From contig MBPM02000009.1 of assembly GCA_001695595.3 (NCBI GenBank), positions 1,302,001 through 1,366,000 of the forward strand: a DNA stretch of 64,000 bases. The letters run 5' to 3'. The DNA comes from Plasmopara viticola (taxonomy: Eukaryota; Oomycota; Peronosporomycetes; Peronosporales; Peronosporaceae). This document shows, in pieces, positions 12,057 through 24,300 of this stretch (its first letter is position 1; every line of letters starts with the position of its first letter). The notes under the pieces were generated by a model, which did no database searches, was not told where the DNA came from, and saw nothing but the letters and a program-made list of their open reading frames with translations. Position numbers and translations under genes: made by a program.

Positions 12057-15000
12057 ATGAGTGACTTACAGATGGTGACGGGTGCCAAGTGTTTCGTGCC
12101 AGATGAGACTCACGTGTGGCTTGCGGCCGAGGTCCTTCGCGACGAGAACGCGGGCGACGGCTTGGCGCGCAACATTTACTGCAAGGTCGAACTGCCCGAT
12201 GGCACGATTGAAGAGCGCTGTGTCAACTTGTTGGCAAAAAAGACAAAGGCGTTGTTGGCAGTCCATCAACTGGAATCCCTGCCGTACCAGAACGAGAACG
12301 TGGGACCCGAGGGCATTGAGGACATGATTACACTGAATTACCTGCACGAGGCCGCCATCCTCTACAATGTCAAGAAGCGTTTCCTATGCGAACTTCCTTA
12401 CACCTATACGGGGGACATTTGCATCGCCGTGAATCCGTACAAATGGCTCCCGGATCTCTACGAAGAGAAGCAGCACCTTCGGTACCTCAACCAGCCAAAA
12501 GAGGAACTCCCGCCCCACGTGTATGCCACGTCCGTTGCTGCCTATGACAACATGCGGCGCTCGGAGCAAAACCAATCCATTCTCGTGAGTGGAGAGTCGG
12601 GTGCGGGGAAAACGGAGACGACCAAGATCTTGATGAACCATTTGGCCACGATTGCCGGCGGGCTCAACAATTCCACGATTAAAAAGATTATTGAAGTCAA
12701 TCCGCTCCTCGAGTCGTTTGGGAATGCCAAGACGGTCCGAAACGACAATTCCAGTCGCTTTGGCAAATTTACCCAGTTGCAATTTGATGGGCGTGGGACC
12801 CTGGTCGGGGCCAAGTGTCGCACGTATCTCTTGGAAAAGACGCGCGTTATTCATCACGAGGCCCCCGAGCGCAATTACCACATTTTCTATCAATTGATTG
12901 ACTCGACGGACGTGTCTGCCGAGCTGCAACTCGATGCGTCCAAGGTGTACGCGTATACGGGGGACAATCGGGATCAAAAGATTGAAGGGTTGTCGGATGA
13001 GAAACACTTTAACAAGACACGCGAGGCCCTCGAGCTCGTGGGGCTGTCGCGGAATGACCAGCAACCACTGTTTGAAGTCTTGGCGGGTGTCCTTCACCTT
13101 GGAGAAGTGCAAGTGCAGTCGGACGCGACCGATGACGAAAAGTCGTTGATTCCCGAGAATGACGAGGGAGCGACGTCTGCGATTCAGATGCTTGGTGTCA
13201 CGTGGGAAGCCCTCCAGACGGCCTTGTGCTCCCGTACCATGCGTGCGGTCAACGATGTGTATAGTGTCCCGCTCAAGAAGGAACTGGCCATGGACTGCCG
13301 GGATGCCCTTGCGAAGGCTATCTACTCGAACGTGTTTGACTGGCTTGTGAACACGATCAATCATTCACTTGCCGATGATGGTCATATGGTGAATCACGTG
13401 GGCGTGCTTGATATTTTTGGCTTTGAGCACTTTAAACACAACTCGTTTGAGCAATTCTGTATCAATTTTGCCAATGAAAAACTACAGCAGAAATTTACGC
13501 AAGATGTGTTCAAGACTGTGCAGATTGAGTACGAGGAAGAAGGGATTGTGTGGGACCACATTGAGTACGCTGACAACCAAGACGTGCTGAATGTGATTGA
13601 GTCCCGCATGGGTATCATTTCACTCTTGAACGAGGAGGTGATGCGACCAAAGGGGAATGAAGAGTCGTTCATGTCGAAAGTAACTTCGTTGCACAAGGAT
13701 GAAACGCACGTCATTGAGTTTCCACGTACGTCGCGTACCGAATTCCTCATCAAGCACTATGCTGCTCCTGTGATGTACGACTCGGTCGGATTCTTAGAAA
13801 AGCACAAAGACTCTCTGCTTCCTGACTTGTCTGAGCTAATGCGTGGCTCCTCCAAACCGTTTATTGCCAAGCTTTTCGAATCAAAGCCCGAGCCAAGTGA
13901 AGCCGATTTGGAGGCCTCGGGTAACCGCCGAAAACGTGGTGGTGCGCTGTCCATCACGACTGTTGGTACGCAATTCAAAGAAAGTTTGACGGAATTGATG
14001 GCTACCATTAATTCAACCCGTGTGCACTACGTACGTTGTATCAAGCCCAACCCGATTAAGAGTGCAACTGTGATGGATCAAAACATGGTGGTGTCTCAAT
14101 TGCGATGTGCTGGTGTGATTGAAGCCATTCGCATCTCGCGTGCGGCGTACCCTAATCGGTTGCAACACACGGAGATTTTGAATAAGTTTTGGCTTTTTGT
14201 GCCAAGTGGTGGCCACACTGTAGAGGAAAAGTGTCAATTGCTTATGGACAAGTTGAAGCTAGAATCCCCTAGACAGTACCAGATGGGTAAGACCCGCGTG
14301 TATTTTCAATTGGGCGTGCTTGAAGAGCTCGAGGATCGACGCAAGAAGTTTCTGGATGCGAAAGCGACGTATCTGCAATACACGATGCTTGGCTTTACGC
14401 AGCGAATCAAGTATCTTCGAAAACTTGAGGCAATCATCAAGTTGCAGTCAGTGATTCGGTGCGTAATTGCTATGCGCAGATACAACACGTTTCTCAAGGG
14501 CCTCATCCTGGCACAAGCTCGCTGGCGAGGCATTCAGGGCCGCAAGGTGGCTGCTGACGTGAAAAGTAACCACTATGCTGTCATTATTCAGCGTTATGTG
14601 CGTGGCTTTGTAAAGCGTCACCATTATGTCAAGATGCGCGCAATGGTTGTCCGTGTGCAAGCCTTGGTTCGTATGATGATTCAGCGGCCAAAGTATCTGG
14701 CTGCTCTTGATGAAAAGCGTCGTGAAGCAGACATGGCTTATCAGCTTCAAAAGCTCAAGGCTGCTTTGCATGACGAGCAAGAGCGAAATGCTCAGCTGCA
14801 GCGTCGTAACAGTTTGACGACAGCGGATTCGTCTGCGGCCTCGAGCGTCGTGATGGCGGACGCTGGCGGTATGATTGAGACTCTCACGGACGAGAATAAG
14901 AAGCTGCGTGAGAAGAATGAAGACATGAAGGTTGCGATGAAAGGTTTGAAGGCAGAGATCAAGAAATTCATGAATGACAAGGAGGTTTCATCGGCTGGCA

Positions 15001-15824
15001 ATCATGTGAAATTGCGCCAGCTACAGGATACTGTGCGTGACAAGGACAAGAAGATTTCACAGCTTGAGGCGGATAATAAGAAGCTATCGGAGCAAATTAC
15101 GAAGCTACAGACGGAAGGTGTTGTCCCCGATAAAAAGTCCATTCCGAAAAAGTCGATCTTTCGCACACTGGGCTCGAAGAAGGAAAACAAGCCGCGTGAA
15201 ACCGTGCTGATGGACTCGCTAACGGGATCGGATGACTTGAACCGTGGTTCATCGGAAACTCGGCCGTCAGAACGCCACTTTCCACGCATGCTGAGCATGA
15301 ATGTGGGAAGTCGCTTTTGGAACTCGAACAAAAAGGGGGACAATGGTGATGGTCTTGACGTGTCTGAGGTTGAAGGTGAAGACAGCCCCACGAATAGTAG
15401 TTATACACGCAATACGATTGTAAAGAGCATGGAAGTGGGGGTGACGGGAGCCATGTCAAGCCTCAAGGGCCGCATGTCGGTGGTAAAGGGGATGTACGAC
15501 AATCGGAGCAAGCGTACAAACAGCAAACCCGAGGAAGACGCAAACTCGTCCACTAGCGTGCCGTCGGCCAACGCCGTCACTTCAAAGAGTGTGACGGTCA
15601 AGCCGGTCGCAAAGCCGGCGGATCGTCCTGTTCGCGAATCATTTAACCTCGATGCGTTGCCCGAAGTGTCTTTGCCCGTTGGTTGGGAGGCCAAAGTGTC
15701 TCGCTCCACTGGCCGCGTGTACTACGTCAATCGCAAGCTGGGTAAATCGCAGTTTGAGCGCCCGACTCTGGCCTCTCTTAAGGCACTGAAGCTGGCGCGT
15801 CAGAAGTCAGGCAATGCGCCGTAA
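12057..15824 (+). CDS. Unconventional myosin with C-terminal WW domain
   Basis: Actin-based motor of 1255 residues in a single exon. The N-terminus (1-60) resembles a myosin SH3-like subdomain. The motor domain (about 80-775) has the P-loop GESGAGKTETTK at about 179, switch I NDNSSRFGKF, switch II DIFGFEHF at about 452 and the converter near 740-775. Several IQ-like segments follow (about 790-880; IIKLQSVIRC, AVIIQRYVRGFVKR), which should bind calmodulin-type light chains. Then come a coiled coil (about 880-1020) and a Ser/Lys-rich linker. A WW domain (about 1204-1236; LPVGWEAKVSRSTGRVYYVN) ends the tail and should bind proline-rich partners. The class is not assigned; WW-tailed myosins are known mainly from stramenopiles. 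GC content is higher than the flanks, typical of a highly expressed gene. Confidence 0.95.
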   Translation: MSDLQMVTGAKCFVPDETHVWLAAEVLRDENAGDGLARNIYCKVELPDGTIEERCVNLLAKKTKALLAVHQLESLPYQNENVGPEGIEDMITLNYLHEAAILYNVKKRFLCELPYTYTGDICIAVNPYKWLPDLYEEKQHLRYLNQPKEELPPHVYATSVAAYDNMRRSEQNQSILVSGESGAGKTETTKILMNHLATIAGGLNNSTIKKIIEVNPLLESFGNAKTVRNDNSSRFGKFTQLQFDGRGTLVGAKCRTYLLEKTRVIHHEAPERNYHIFYQLIDSTDVSAELQLDASKVYAYTGDNRDQKIEGLSDEKHFNKTREALELVGLSRNDQQPLFEVLAGVLHLGEVQVQSDATDDEKSLIPENDEGATSAIQMLGVTWEALQTALCSRTMRAVNDVYSVPLKKELAMDCRDALAKAIYSNVFDWLVNTINHSLADDGHMVNHVGVLDIFGFEHFKHNSFEQFCINFANEKLQQKFTQDVFKTVQIEYEEEGIVWDHIEYADNQDVLNVIESRMGIISLLNEEVMRPKGNEESFMSKVTSLHKDETHVIEFPRTSRTEFLIKHYAAPVMYDSVGFLEKHKDSLLPDLSELMRGSSKPFIAKLFESKPEPSEADLEASGNRRKRGGALSITTVGTQFKESLTELMATINSTRVHYVRCIKPNPIKSATVMDQNMVVSQLRCAGVIEAIRISRAAYPNRLQHTEILNKFWLFVPSGGHTVEEKCQLLMDKLKLESPRQYQMGKTRVYFQLGVLEELEDRRKKFLDAKATYLQYTMLGFTQRIKYLRKLEAIIKLQSVIRCVIAMRRYNTFLKGLILAQARWRGIQGRKVAADVKSNHYAVIIQRYVRGFVKRHHYVKMRAMVVRVQALVRMMIQRPKYLAALDEKRREADMAYQLQKLKAALHDEQERNAQLQRRNSLTTADSSAASSVVMADAGGMIETLTDENKKLREKNEDMKVAMKGLKAEIKKFMNDKEVSSAGNHVKLRQLQDTVRDKDKKISQLEADNKKLSEQITKLQTEGVVPDKKSIPKKSIFRTLGSKKENKPRETVLMDSLTGSDDLNRGSSETRPSERHFPRMLSMNVGSRFWNSNKKGDNGDGLDVSEVEGEDSPTNSSYTRNTIVKSMEVGVTGAMSSLKGRMSVVKGMYDNRSKRTNSKPEEDANSSTSVPSANAVTSKSVTVKPVAKPADRPVRESFNLDALPEVSLPVGWEAKVSRSTGRVYYVNRKLGKSQFERPTLASLKALKLARQKSGNAP

Positions 15825-16240
15825 GTAGATAAAGGGACGTCGTGGGGATGGGGTGCTCACTGTGTTGTCGCCATAAAGCGTAGGGTAGGTGCTCGGCCCC
15901 AGTCGTAGTAGTGCGTTGCTAGGAAACACTGAAGATTAATTCATAATAAACATGTCGTTCTGAATGAACTCTGCTTTGTAAAACAGTTGGTCTTATAACG
16001 CTCATTAGATGAATGTGGTACAAACGTCGCCTGGTAATTAATTATCTTACCTTACGGTAAGATTGTTTGGGAGGAGTGCACAAAAAGAATAGAATTGACA
16101 AGTGCAATTATTTAATAAGAACCCGAATGATGCTGCGCGGCGGAATGAGGTACTTGTGCGTAGGTAAGGGAAGGACACGGTGCGGCTTAGGCTTTGAGAC
16201 GGGAGGTTGCTGTACTAGAGCACGGTCTCTCTCGCCACTG
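15825..16240. promoter_or_regulatory. Myosin 3' flank and FAM210 5' region
   Basis: Short spacer between two plus-strand genes. An in-frame upstream ATG at 16127 exists, so the FAM210 protein could be longer. The upstream residues do not look like a targeting peptide, so I treat them as 5' leader. Confidence 0.3.
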
Positions 16241-16947
16241 ATGCTACATATGAGCAGTAATAGGTCCAATCTCGTACTATCCTCTTTCTACTCCCGAGTT
16301 AGCACCGCCGCTGCATCGCGGCACTTCCCACCGCTCTCTCCATTTTCTAACTTCCGCCTCTGGTCCAGTGGCAGGACTTCTCAAGAATTAAAGGACTCTA
16401 TGCGGCTTATGGAAAAAGAGGCATGTAGTTCATCCCCTCAAGCTCAGGTGTGATCTTTTGTATGCCATCCATCACTTACAGAGACTTCAATCATGGTTTG
16501 GCTGATTAATCGTGTGCATTGCTGCAGAGCGGAGAGGAAAATGAAAAGGGTTTCAAGCAATTGATGGAAGTATCGGAACAGCAAGCAAAGCAATCGTGGC
16601 GTCAACGAGCCAAAAACTTTGCCATCGAGTACGGCCGCGTGGGGATCTGCACGCATATTGTGTTGTCGCTGGTCTCGTTCTCGATCATCTACGTAGGGGT
16701 TTCGAGCGGGCTGGACGTATCCGCCTTCCTTGACTCGGTGGGATTATCGATTCCGGCCAGCGACTCTACGACTAACTCAGCCGGATCGTTGCTTATTGCC
16801 TATGCGATCTACAAAATATTGGCTCCCGTCCGGTGGCCTCTAACGTTGGCTATCACACCCGTCGTTTTGCGTCTATTGAGGCGCAGAGGGTACATGCTGG
16901 CACCAACGGACTTGCCTTCCAATCGAAGCCCACCGCCACTGCCTTAA
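16241..16947 (+). CDS. FAM210/DUF1279 mitochondrial membrane protein
   Basis: Exons 16241-16447 and 16528-16947 (intron 80 nt, phase 0) encode 208 residues. I chose ATG 16241 (or 16250) because the following residues (SNRSNLVLSSFYSR...FRLWSSGRTSQE) form a typical Arg/Ser-rich mitochondrial presequence. The DUF1279 core starts at about 100: AIEYGRVGICTHIVLSLVSF, a first membrane span, then AYAIYKILAPVRWPLTLA as the second hydrophobic segment, closing with LRRRGYM. This matches FAM210A/B, inner-membrane proteins of uncertain mechanism linked to mitochondrial translation and iron handling in animals. It ends 262 bases from the convergent RagA gene. Confidence 0.85.
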
Positions 16948-17209
16948 CCTCCTTACACAATGCTACTCGTGTGTTCTATTCACCAAATGCTGACAAAACT
17001 TCTGCAAAGTAGATGCAAATTGCACTTTCTAATTACCCTGGACTTGTTCCACACACTATATTTCGGGTTGAAGGTTGACTTGGGTCAGATCGCGTCCTGC
17101 TTACTAACTAGCTCGTCTGTTGTACATGCTCTTCAAAAACAGGTCGAGCTGCCTTGATATTCAAATGAATTGTCGCCGGCTCTACAAAGGGCATGAAATT
17201 TATTAGTTG

Positions 17210-18519
17210 TTAAGAACAAACGAGCATAGCAACGTTTGCAAACGACTTACGGATTGATTCGTCGGACATGATGATCATGATGTACGTGTTGGCAGTAAAG
17301 AAATCAATGTAGGCTGTAAAGTTCGAGTTGCGTACCTCCATGCCCTGAAATTGCGCCTGGGTTTTGCTGCAGCTCAATTTAAATTGCTTGATGATGTTGC
17401 TGATTTTCTCAAACCGATGGATATCACGGTGATTAGTGTGCGTGGCGTGCGAAATCACCAGAAAAGTCGCACGCTCAAACAGCACCACTTCATCCGCACT
17501 GCAAATGGAGCAAAAGCTATTCAGATGCTTCTCTAGGTCCTGCATGTTTGGGATCAATGAGTACACGATGGAAGACCATGCGCGGTACAGTGTCTCATCC
17601 CAAATGGAGGTGCCAAAGCACACTGTCGGCAGCTGACCAGTGCGCTCCAAGATCGTTTCCTTTTTCTGGTTAAATACCTACATACATTGACAGATGGCAC
17701 CGAGAGTTAGACCCATCTCCACTTCAGAGAGAGCAGATCGATCGTGACATACGCGCTCGCGCTGATCTTCAGGCACAAGATCCATCTTGTGAATCAGTAC
17801 AAATACTTTTGCATTGCTCGAGTTTTGATCAATGGCTTCCAAACAACCGTCAAAGTGGGCCATATCTTTCTATAAGAACCCACAATCTCATTCCCATTCA
17901 GTTCCATGATGCTTGCTTTTACAGCCTCAACAATCTTACGTCAATTTCGCGACTTTCAATGTCAAATACATAGATCAGCAACTCCACGCTTCGAAAAATA
18001 TGGTCCCGCTGGCTCTCAAAGTAGTTTTCATAAAAAGCATCCTGCCTGCACGGAATCCACCACATTTATTAATGCTTTTTATTGCAGCGTATAGTGCTTG
18101 TCTCCCTTACCCGCCACAGTCCCATAAATTTAGCACCAAGTTGCCCAAAAAACGCACGTGCGAGTGCTCCACGTCCACTGCAAAGCAATAGCAGTCACAG
18201 ATTCTATCATTTCATTGCATCAAAAAGAGTTTCGCAGTATCATCACGCACATGTGGGTCCCAGTCGCATCGTGTCACGAGCTAATTCATCAGTAAAAGGC
18301 ATTCATGTTTTAATGATCTGCTGTAAAGCGGTCAATAATAGCAGTCTCTGGTACCCAAATAATTTGCGAAAATGATGGAGCGCATGGACGTCTTGCCAGA
18401 GCCGGACTTGCCCATTAATAAAACCTACACATACCACGCACAACACTAAATTAGTAAAGGCATTATTGTGTCGTTTGTGGCGACGAAGACGCAGCCACGA
18501 GACGCACTTTCTTCTTCAT
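17210..18519 (-). CDS. RagA/Gtr1-type GTPase, 7 exons
   Basis: Small GTPase of the Rag family, which recruits TORC1 to lysosomal or vacuolar membranes in response to amino acids. Exons (minus): 18519-18508, 18424-18355, 18280-18251, 18177-18111, 18045-17940, 17869-17753 and 17677-17210; the phases agree and give 289 residues. The first coding exon is only 12 nt (MKKK). The P-loop is [13 protein letters not shown], the switch region [22 protein letters not shown], the G4 motif HKMD. The C-terminal roadblock-like domain includes [16 protein letters not shown] and [15 protein letters not shown]. These match RagA/Gtr1 rather than RagC/Gtr2. The protein ends a little earlier than the human one. 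A short extra N-terminal exon is possible because the in-frame bases upstream read LVNTA, like human PNTA. Confidence 0.93.
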
Positions 18520-19185
18520 GGCTGTGTTCACGAGGTGGGAGGAAATGGCTATCTAAAATGTGATCGAATCTAAACAACCACGAGTATTAAATTATGATAT
18601 CTACAGGACTAAATACTATATTAATTATAAGTCATTAAAGAAGTATCAAAGTTAATACTCGACCAAGTCATTAATCGGGTCATCACTAGCAATATGGTAA
18701 AGGTGTAGACTTTCGCAGCCTTCTCGTGGCGAAAACGCACACCTGCCGCTACATCGCTGAGTTACAAAATAGACAGGTGCTCGTATAGCTCTGCTTTCGC
18801 TCCAGAACGATTCAAGAGGCAGCACTTTATAAGTCTGTGCTGTTTTTTAGAGGGAGTACAAAAGCTATATGTCGATTTGCACGTTGGCTGCTTCAGTGCA
18901 GCACCGACTTGGTGCCTTTCACGGTAACAAGTTTTGTTTGCTATTATGGGACATTGCCAGAACTAGGTCAAGGTACAAGGACGCTAAGTTGCGATCTTTT
19001 GCTACAGGCTATTGGGTTTCTGCTGATGTTGTTTACTTTTGCCATATGACGCACATGACGTAGCAATAATGCCAGGGGTGTATATATAAGCGGATTGGTT
19101 TGTTTTCATGCTAGAAAAATCGCACGATTGCTTTCGTCAAAATGTTCCTTGAGTTTGCAGCTAGGTGTTCTTGAAACTCGTTTCT
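18520..19185. other. Intergenic region
   Basis: Lies upstream of RagA and downstream of the FAHD1-like gene, both minus strand. The RagA promoter should sit in its left part. I see no gene or repeat. Confidence 0.3.
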
Positions 19186-20178
19186 CTAGGCCTCATAAAC
19201 GCGCATAGTAACGGGAAAGCGCACATCAATTAGACCAGTAATGCCCGCAGTAAGCACCTAAAGGCATAAATAGCATAACGTCAGAGCAAGAACGCGAGCT
19301 GCAATATTACGAGCACAAGCGTACGCTGCCGGCCTGTACGGGCCCAACTCCTTCCGGAGTGCCTGTAATTAGCAAATCTCCTTCCTCCAACGTCATGATG
19401 CGGCTCACGTAGGCAATCAAGAATGGAATTTTGTGGATCATATCACCTGTGTTGCCTTTCTGACGCAACTCATGGTCTACGTTCAGCCAAAGCTTGAGGT
19501 CTTGAGGCCGAGGCACCGCTGATTTGGGAATAAAGTCGCTAATCGGCGTAAAGGTGTCGAACCCCTTTGCGTGCGTCCACGGCAAACCCGCCTTTTTGGC
19601 CTTGGTCTGCAAATCACGTGCCGTCATGTCGATCGCCAAAGCCTAGCAATCGTCAAATTTATTGAGGTCAGTAGAGATTTTTCCATTATACGTGACAAAT
19701 AGTAGCATACGTAGCCAGCAACGTGCTCCATGCTCGCACTCTCTGCAATATCTTTTCCTCTCTTGCCAATCACGACCTAGAAGAAAAAAACATTTTTTCG
19801 AGCCTTTTCGACTCACATTCAATAGTATGGCGCGATTATCAGAGGTCAACTCACGCCAAGCTCGACTTCATGGTGCACCTCGCCAATTCCAGGAGGAAGC
19901 AACACGTTGCCACCATTTTGCACGTAGCTATTTACCCTTTTATCGAAATGTGCATGAAAACGTTGAGAAGAAGTTGTATTGTCACCTTGTCGTCGGCTTA
20001 AGAAAAAGCACAGGGTCTTTTGGAGCTGACGCGGCACCCATTTCGCGTGCATGAGCTTCATAGTTTTTTCCAATTCCAACAATCTTATTGCTGTTGTAGA
20101 CTCATGGTTCGTTAGAAAGACTTGTAACCACGGGCGCCTTTTAACGCACCCGAACTTGACAAACTGCTTGGCTTTCAT
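19186..20178 (-). CDS. FAHD1-type acylpyruvase / oxaloacetate decarboxylase, 6 exons
   Basis: Fumarylacetoacetate-hydrolase-fold enzyme that hydrolyses acylpyruvates and decarboxylates oxaloacetate. Exons (minus): 20178-20150, 20090-19986, 19927-19855, 19776-19711, 19642-19325 and 19257-19186; frames agree and give 220 residues, the length of human FAHD1. Motifs: KIVGIGKNYEAHAREMG (substrate loop), EVHHEVELGVVIGKRG (metal-binding Glu pair), AIDMTARDLQ, KGFDTFTPISDF, ITGTPEGVGPV and the end AGITGLIDVRFPVTMRVYEA. The metal-binding acidic residues appear intact. There is no obvious targeting peptide, so it may be cytosolic, unlike the mitochondrial human enzyme. Confidence 0.92.
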
Positions 20179-23100
20179 AATTATATGAAGTGGTCAGCAT
20201 GTCATTTTTTCACGGATCCATGTCACTAATTTCATTAATTCAGAGTGTGCTCGTGTATTTAAGATCGCTCACAAAAACTCATCTTGATGTACCGATTTGT
20301 TGATCGAATTAACTAGCTCTCTACATGCCATGCTTCAATAGCCTTTTAAACGCTTGTGAATACTCTATCTCAAACAAATATATTTGAAAATCACTAAATG
20401 TACGCGAACAATTTAGTACTATTCATACTATCGCTTATGAGTGACTGTTATAGAAGTGTACAATCACAACATTCTGCAGCTTTAAAATAGCGTCAGTAGC
20501 AGCGTTATGTCTACACCGACCTTTATCTTGCGAATCGTGTCGACGATACTATTGGGAAATAGTTATCGACACAGATTATTCAGCCGTTAGATGTTTTCGA
20601 GCTTTTTTTTACTACAGATGCGCACGATAACTACATCACACCTGAGAGTCCAGAGCGCACTTAAAAGATGAAGTCAAGCATCGGCACATAAGTTTGTGGT
20701 GCACTTACCGTCAAAATTAGAGCAACACTGGAGTGCGACTTATGCGATTGTAGTCTGTTTTAACCAAATGACTGACCTTGTGGCTCGGGTTGTCTGTTAT
20801 CAACCCAGGACCGGAGGCTTCTGGTAAGGATCCGAGCTAAGATAGTTGGGGATCGGTCAATATAAAGGTGAGCAACCACACGCAAAAGTATGGCTGCCCT
20901 TCAAATGGGTGTGTAACAATTGAGAGACTGGACGCTCAACGAAGCAAAAAAGCCCCATAAGGTTTGTAAGGGATACGAAATCCGGTCTCAAAACAGGTTA
21001 GATGACTACCAGCATCTCGCACTTCTGTGCTTCGGGGGCTTACATCTATATCTCATACTAACTTACGCTACACGTTTGGACGTGTACAAGAGCGTCAACT
21101 CCTCAGCTCTAGTAAATGCAATTCAAACATACGTAGCTAGCTTAGTATGATTGCATCGGCTAAAGAGGCGACTAAGTCCCTCAAACTTGTTTACGATGAA
21201 ACCCTTTCTCATGGCGCGTGGAAACACATTAACGACAAATATTTAGGATGACAGAATACGTCAGCTTTGTTAGCGCGATATATGTTGAACATCGCACTTA
21301 AAGTCCTTTCACAGCAGGAAAGTTTGAGTCGTTGTTCACCGAAAGAATAGTGATTTTGTCTTAGCACTTATTTCAAGGAAAAGGTGAGCAATCCTGTCAT
21401 TGGTATTTCTCATGGCTTTTGATACGCCCACGCGAAAAAGACTTCTTCTTAAATTGTCTATAATACATTTTAAGTGGAGCTTTTGATCATTGATCATATG
21501 TGTCACGCACTGTTAGTGGTGGTGCAGAGGCTTGCGGGCCAAGATTAATAAGTATATTTTGCCGGTCTTCCGCGGACAGCACAGGTAGCAAGATGATTTA
21601 TGAGCGGCATGAGCAAAGTCTATTACCCAATATTCCTTTCTTTAGAATATTAAGACAGAAAGGGTCATAGAGACCTATTCTGTATATTGTAGTCCTGATT
21701 TTAAAAAAAGTCAAAGAGCTCGAAAGAGCTGTGGAGGTGAGTCGACTGGAGACTATTTTGATAGAGACAGCTGTAAATATGCCTTCGCGCTATAGATTTC
21801 TCTCTCACCCCTATTTGACCAAAAAACGATTTTACGCTAGGAAAGTGCTCCGACTTTTCTTTTGGGCAAAGAGCCTATGGAAGTAATAGATTAATATAGA
21901 CTTGTGGGTGATTTTCTTACTGACAAATTTCACATTTTCCAGCGCTGACGCTCTTTATAAGTTGTTCGAGCTCATCCATAGACTAAGACTTTTGTTCGGC
22001 TTCGCCAAGTCAAGGTAAAAGTGCTAGTTAATGGCCTAAGGTGGGCCATTTTACGCGTAGTTCTTTATATGTGGAGGATAATACTGATGGCGCCGATCTA
22101 AGTCGGCCTCCGCGATTATTACATCCACGACTTGACAAAATTCTTTAAAGTGAGCTGGCGAGAGAATACTTTTTCAATCAAACCATCATTGGTGAAATTT
22201 ATGCGGTCTTCGCTTTGAACCCGCCCCGATTTTTTATTGTGCTGCAAAGCAGGAACACCAGTACTATGGCTGCGACAGAAAAGACAATTTATTATATGAT
22301 TGCATCAAATGAGGCCGACATCATAACTCTGCGTCGTAAATATGCAGCAGGCAAAAGTTAGGCTCTTCGGCTTATATAAGCCAAGAGTGGTGCATTCTAC
22401 GGGAGGAGGGCCAAGCTCCCTCTATCAAATACACTTTAGAAGTCTTGATATTGATCAACGAGGCTTTTCCGAAGCACTTAAGTAGGAGGGCACGGTTACT
22501 TTCAGCGACCCATTCCTGCCCTTTGGCGAGAAAAACTGTACTTAATCGGCCCCAATCGGGACCGGCTTACCGCAGGCAAAACTGTCAAAGTTACTTTGCT
22601 TGGCACCACTTAAGATCATAAGGACTGGACCCGAGGTAGCGGGTCTACGGACACCACCACTCCGGGTTTTATAGACCGCATTGGTGAATGTTGACAAGGC
22701 AAGCGTGTCTGAAGCTATGCTTCATTTGAAAGAGCGATTTGTTGCCTCTTCCACAGTTGTGGTCTAAATGCTAACAATTAAGTGCATAACGAAGTCTGCT
22801 CTTACTCCAATTACGAGCACAGTCATTTGAAATTGCTTCAGGAGTGGCGTTCTTCAAATAGAGATCGTCAACTTCTTACACTCGCACATTTATATTCACG
22901 CCACCCTTAATTGCCAGCTAAAAAGCGTGGACGCTGGCGGACCTCAAAGATTACCGAAAGAGGCACTGCATTCATCTTCATGCGCTTTCGAGACATTTAA
23001 TACAATAAATAAGCGATTGCCTGGGTAAAAAGCTTTTGTATGGTCCTTTCGGTAATGAATGCAAACGCCACAAACATCTGAACGTCCGTGATCAAAGCCA

Positions 23101-24300
23101 CCTTGGTCAATTTTTTCACCTCTTTTCCTGACGAGAAGATTACTTTCCATCCATCAAATGCGAATGTTTTTAGCTACGTACGCTTGCACCAAACAATACG
23201 CGACTTCCAGGGCCAAATAAGTCTGTGCTGCTTGATCTCTAAACTAGAAACGTTTTTTAGAGCTCAAGCTCTGTAGCTGCTCGGCAGCAGGGAATGCTAC
23301 AAATGAAGCCACCCCTAGAAGCCAGCAAGTCATCTAAGCAGTACTAAAAATTCTCATCCGATAGAAACGGGTTAATGAATTTATTCCTTGCGATAATTTA
23401 AATAGTCTATCTCCCTGCGTGATCGAGTGCAACGCGTCTAAAAACAGGAGATTGGCGGGGATAATGATGACGGTTAATATCCTGTTATCAAGCACCTATT
23501 GTACCTTAAGTTCCTTTGGTTGGCTCTGTAATCGATCCAGAATTTTTTAGATACTTTCAATATACAAGCTGGTATGACAATTAACAGAGTGCCTAAAGTG
23601 CACATCCTCGCTGCCAATATTAAACTCTTCTCATCCTTTGTATTTATTTGGAATTATGGTCTCTGCTGACCGAATGAGTTAGATGGCTCGTTTGTGGATG
23701 TCCTGGACTCGGTCAACGTAACTATCTACATGGAATGTGACAGAAAGGCACCTTTAAGTAGAATAACGTGGCTCCATGTGACGTTCCATTACAAGAGTAG
23801 CATTAGTAACTAGACGGGTATTTTAAGCGGTTAAATAAGTGATCCAATTATTCAAAGCAAATACGCCGGTTTCTTTAAATTGCTAGCCCGAGCATGTTTT
23901 GTGATGTAGTAGTGAATAGAACAAATGATCGTTTGATACGTGGATGGCCTTAATGTTAAATTTTTGTAATAGGTCGTTAAACAACCTGGTACAAGAACTA
24001 TACAAAGATATTAACTCTTTCGACATTTGTGCCGGATTGAATTTAATGTAGTCCCTGCCTAAATCACACCATATATTTTGTGCATATAAAAGTTATATGT
24101 AAGGCCTGGTAAATTATTCAGTCGCACAAGAATGTCTATATGACCGGTGCCAGTTGTTCATTGAATGGTCCTGTATCTTCATGCCGGCCTACTCTGTGCA
24201 AGGTGCTGTGTGACCACGTAACAGTGCCTGTCGTGCACCAGGAGTCTTCATTGTTGAATGCATTTTGAACAAAAAGCCATTTTTGTTAGCATAATTTGAG
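20179..24300. other. Gene-poor tract with probable eroded retroelement sequence
   Basis: About 4 kb without a supported gene. All ORFs are short. Around 21148-21300 and again near 22290-22330 there are ATGATTGCATCxxxxxAGGC(G/C)-type openings that could be gag relics. The stretch 22490-23280 has short conflicting frames of gag-like composition but no diagnostic motif. I call it decayed mobile DNA on texture alone. Confidence 0.3.

Noticed and set aside
12384..13364. 326-codon antisense ORF inside the myosin
   Set aside because: A shadow of GC-rich third positions in the motor domain; no recognisable domain.
16067..16240. N-terminal extension of the FAM210 protein
   Set aside because: The frame is open, but the extension begins with TTG and lacks targeting features; ATG 16241 is followed by a convincing presequence.
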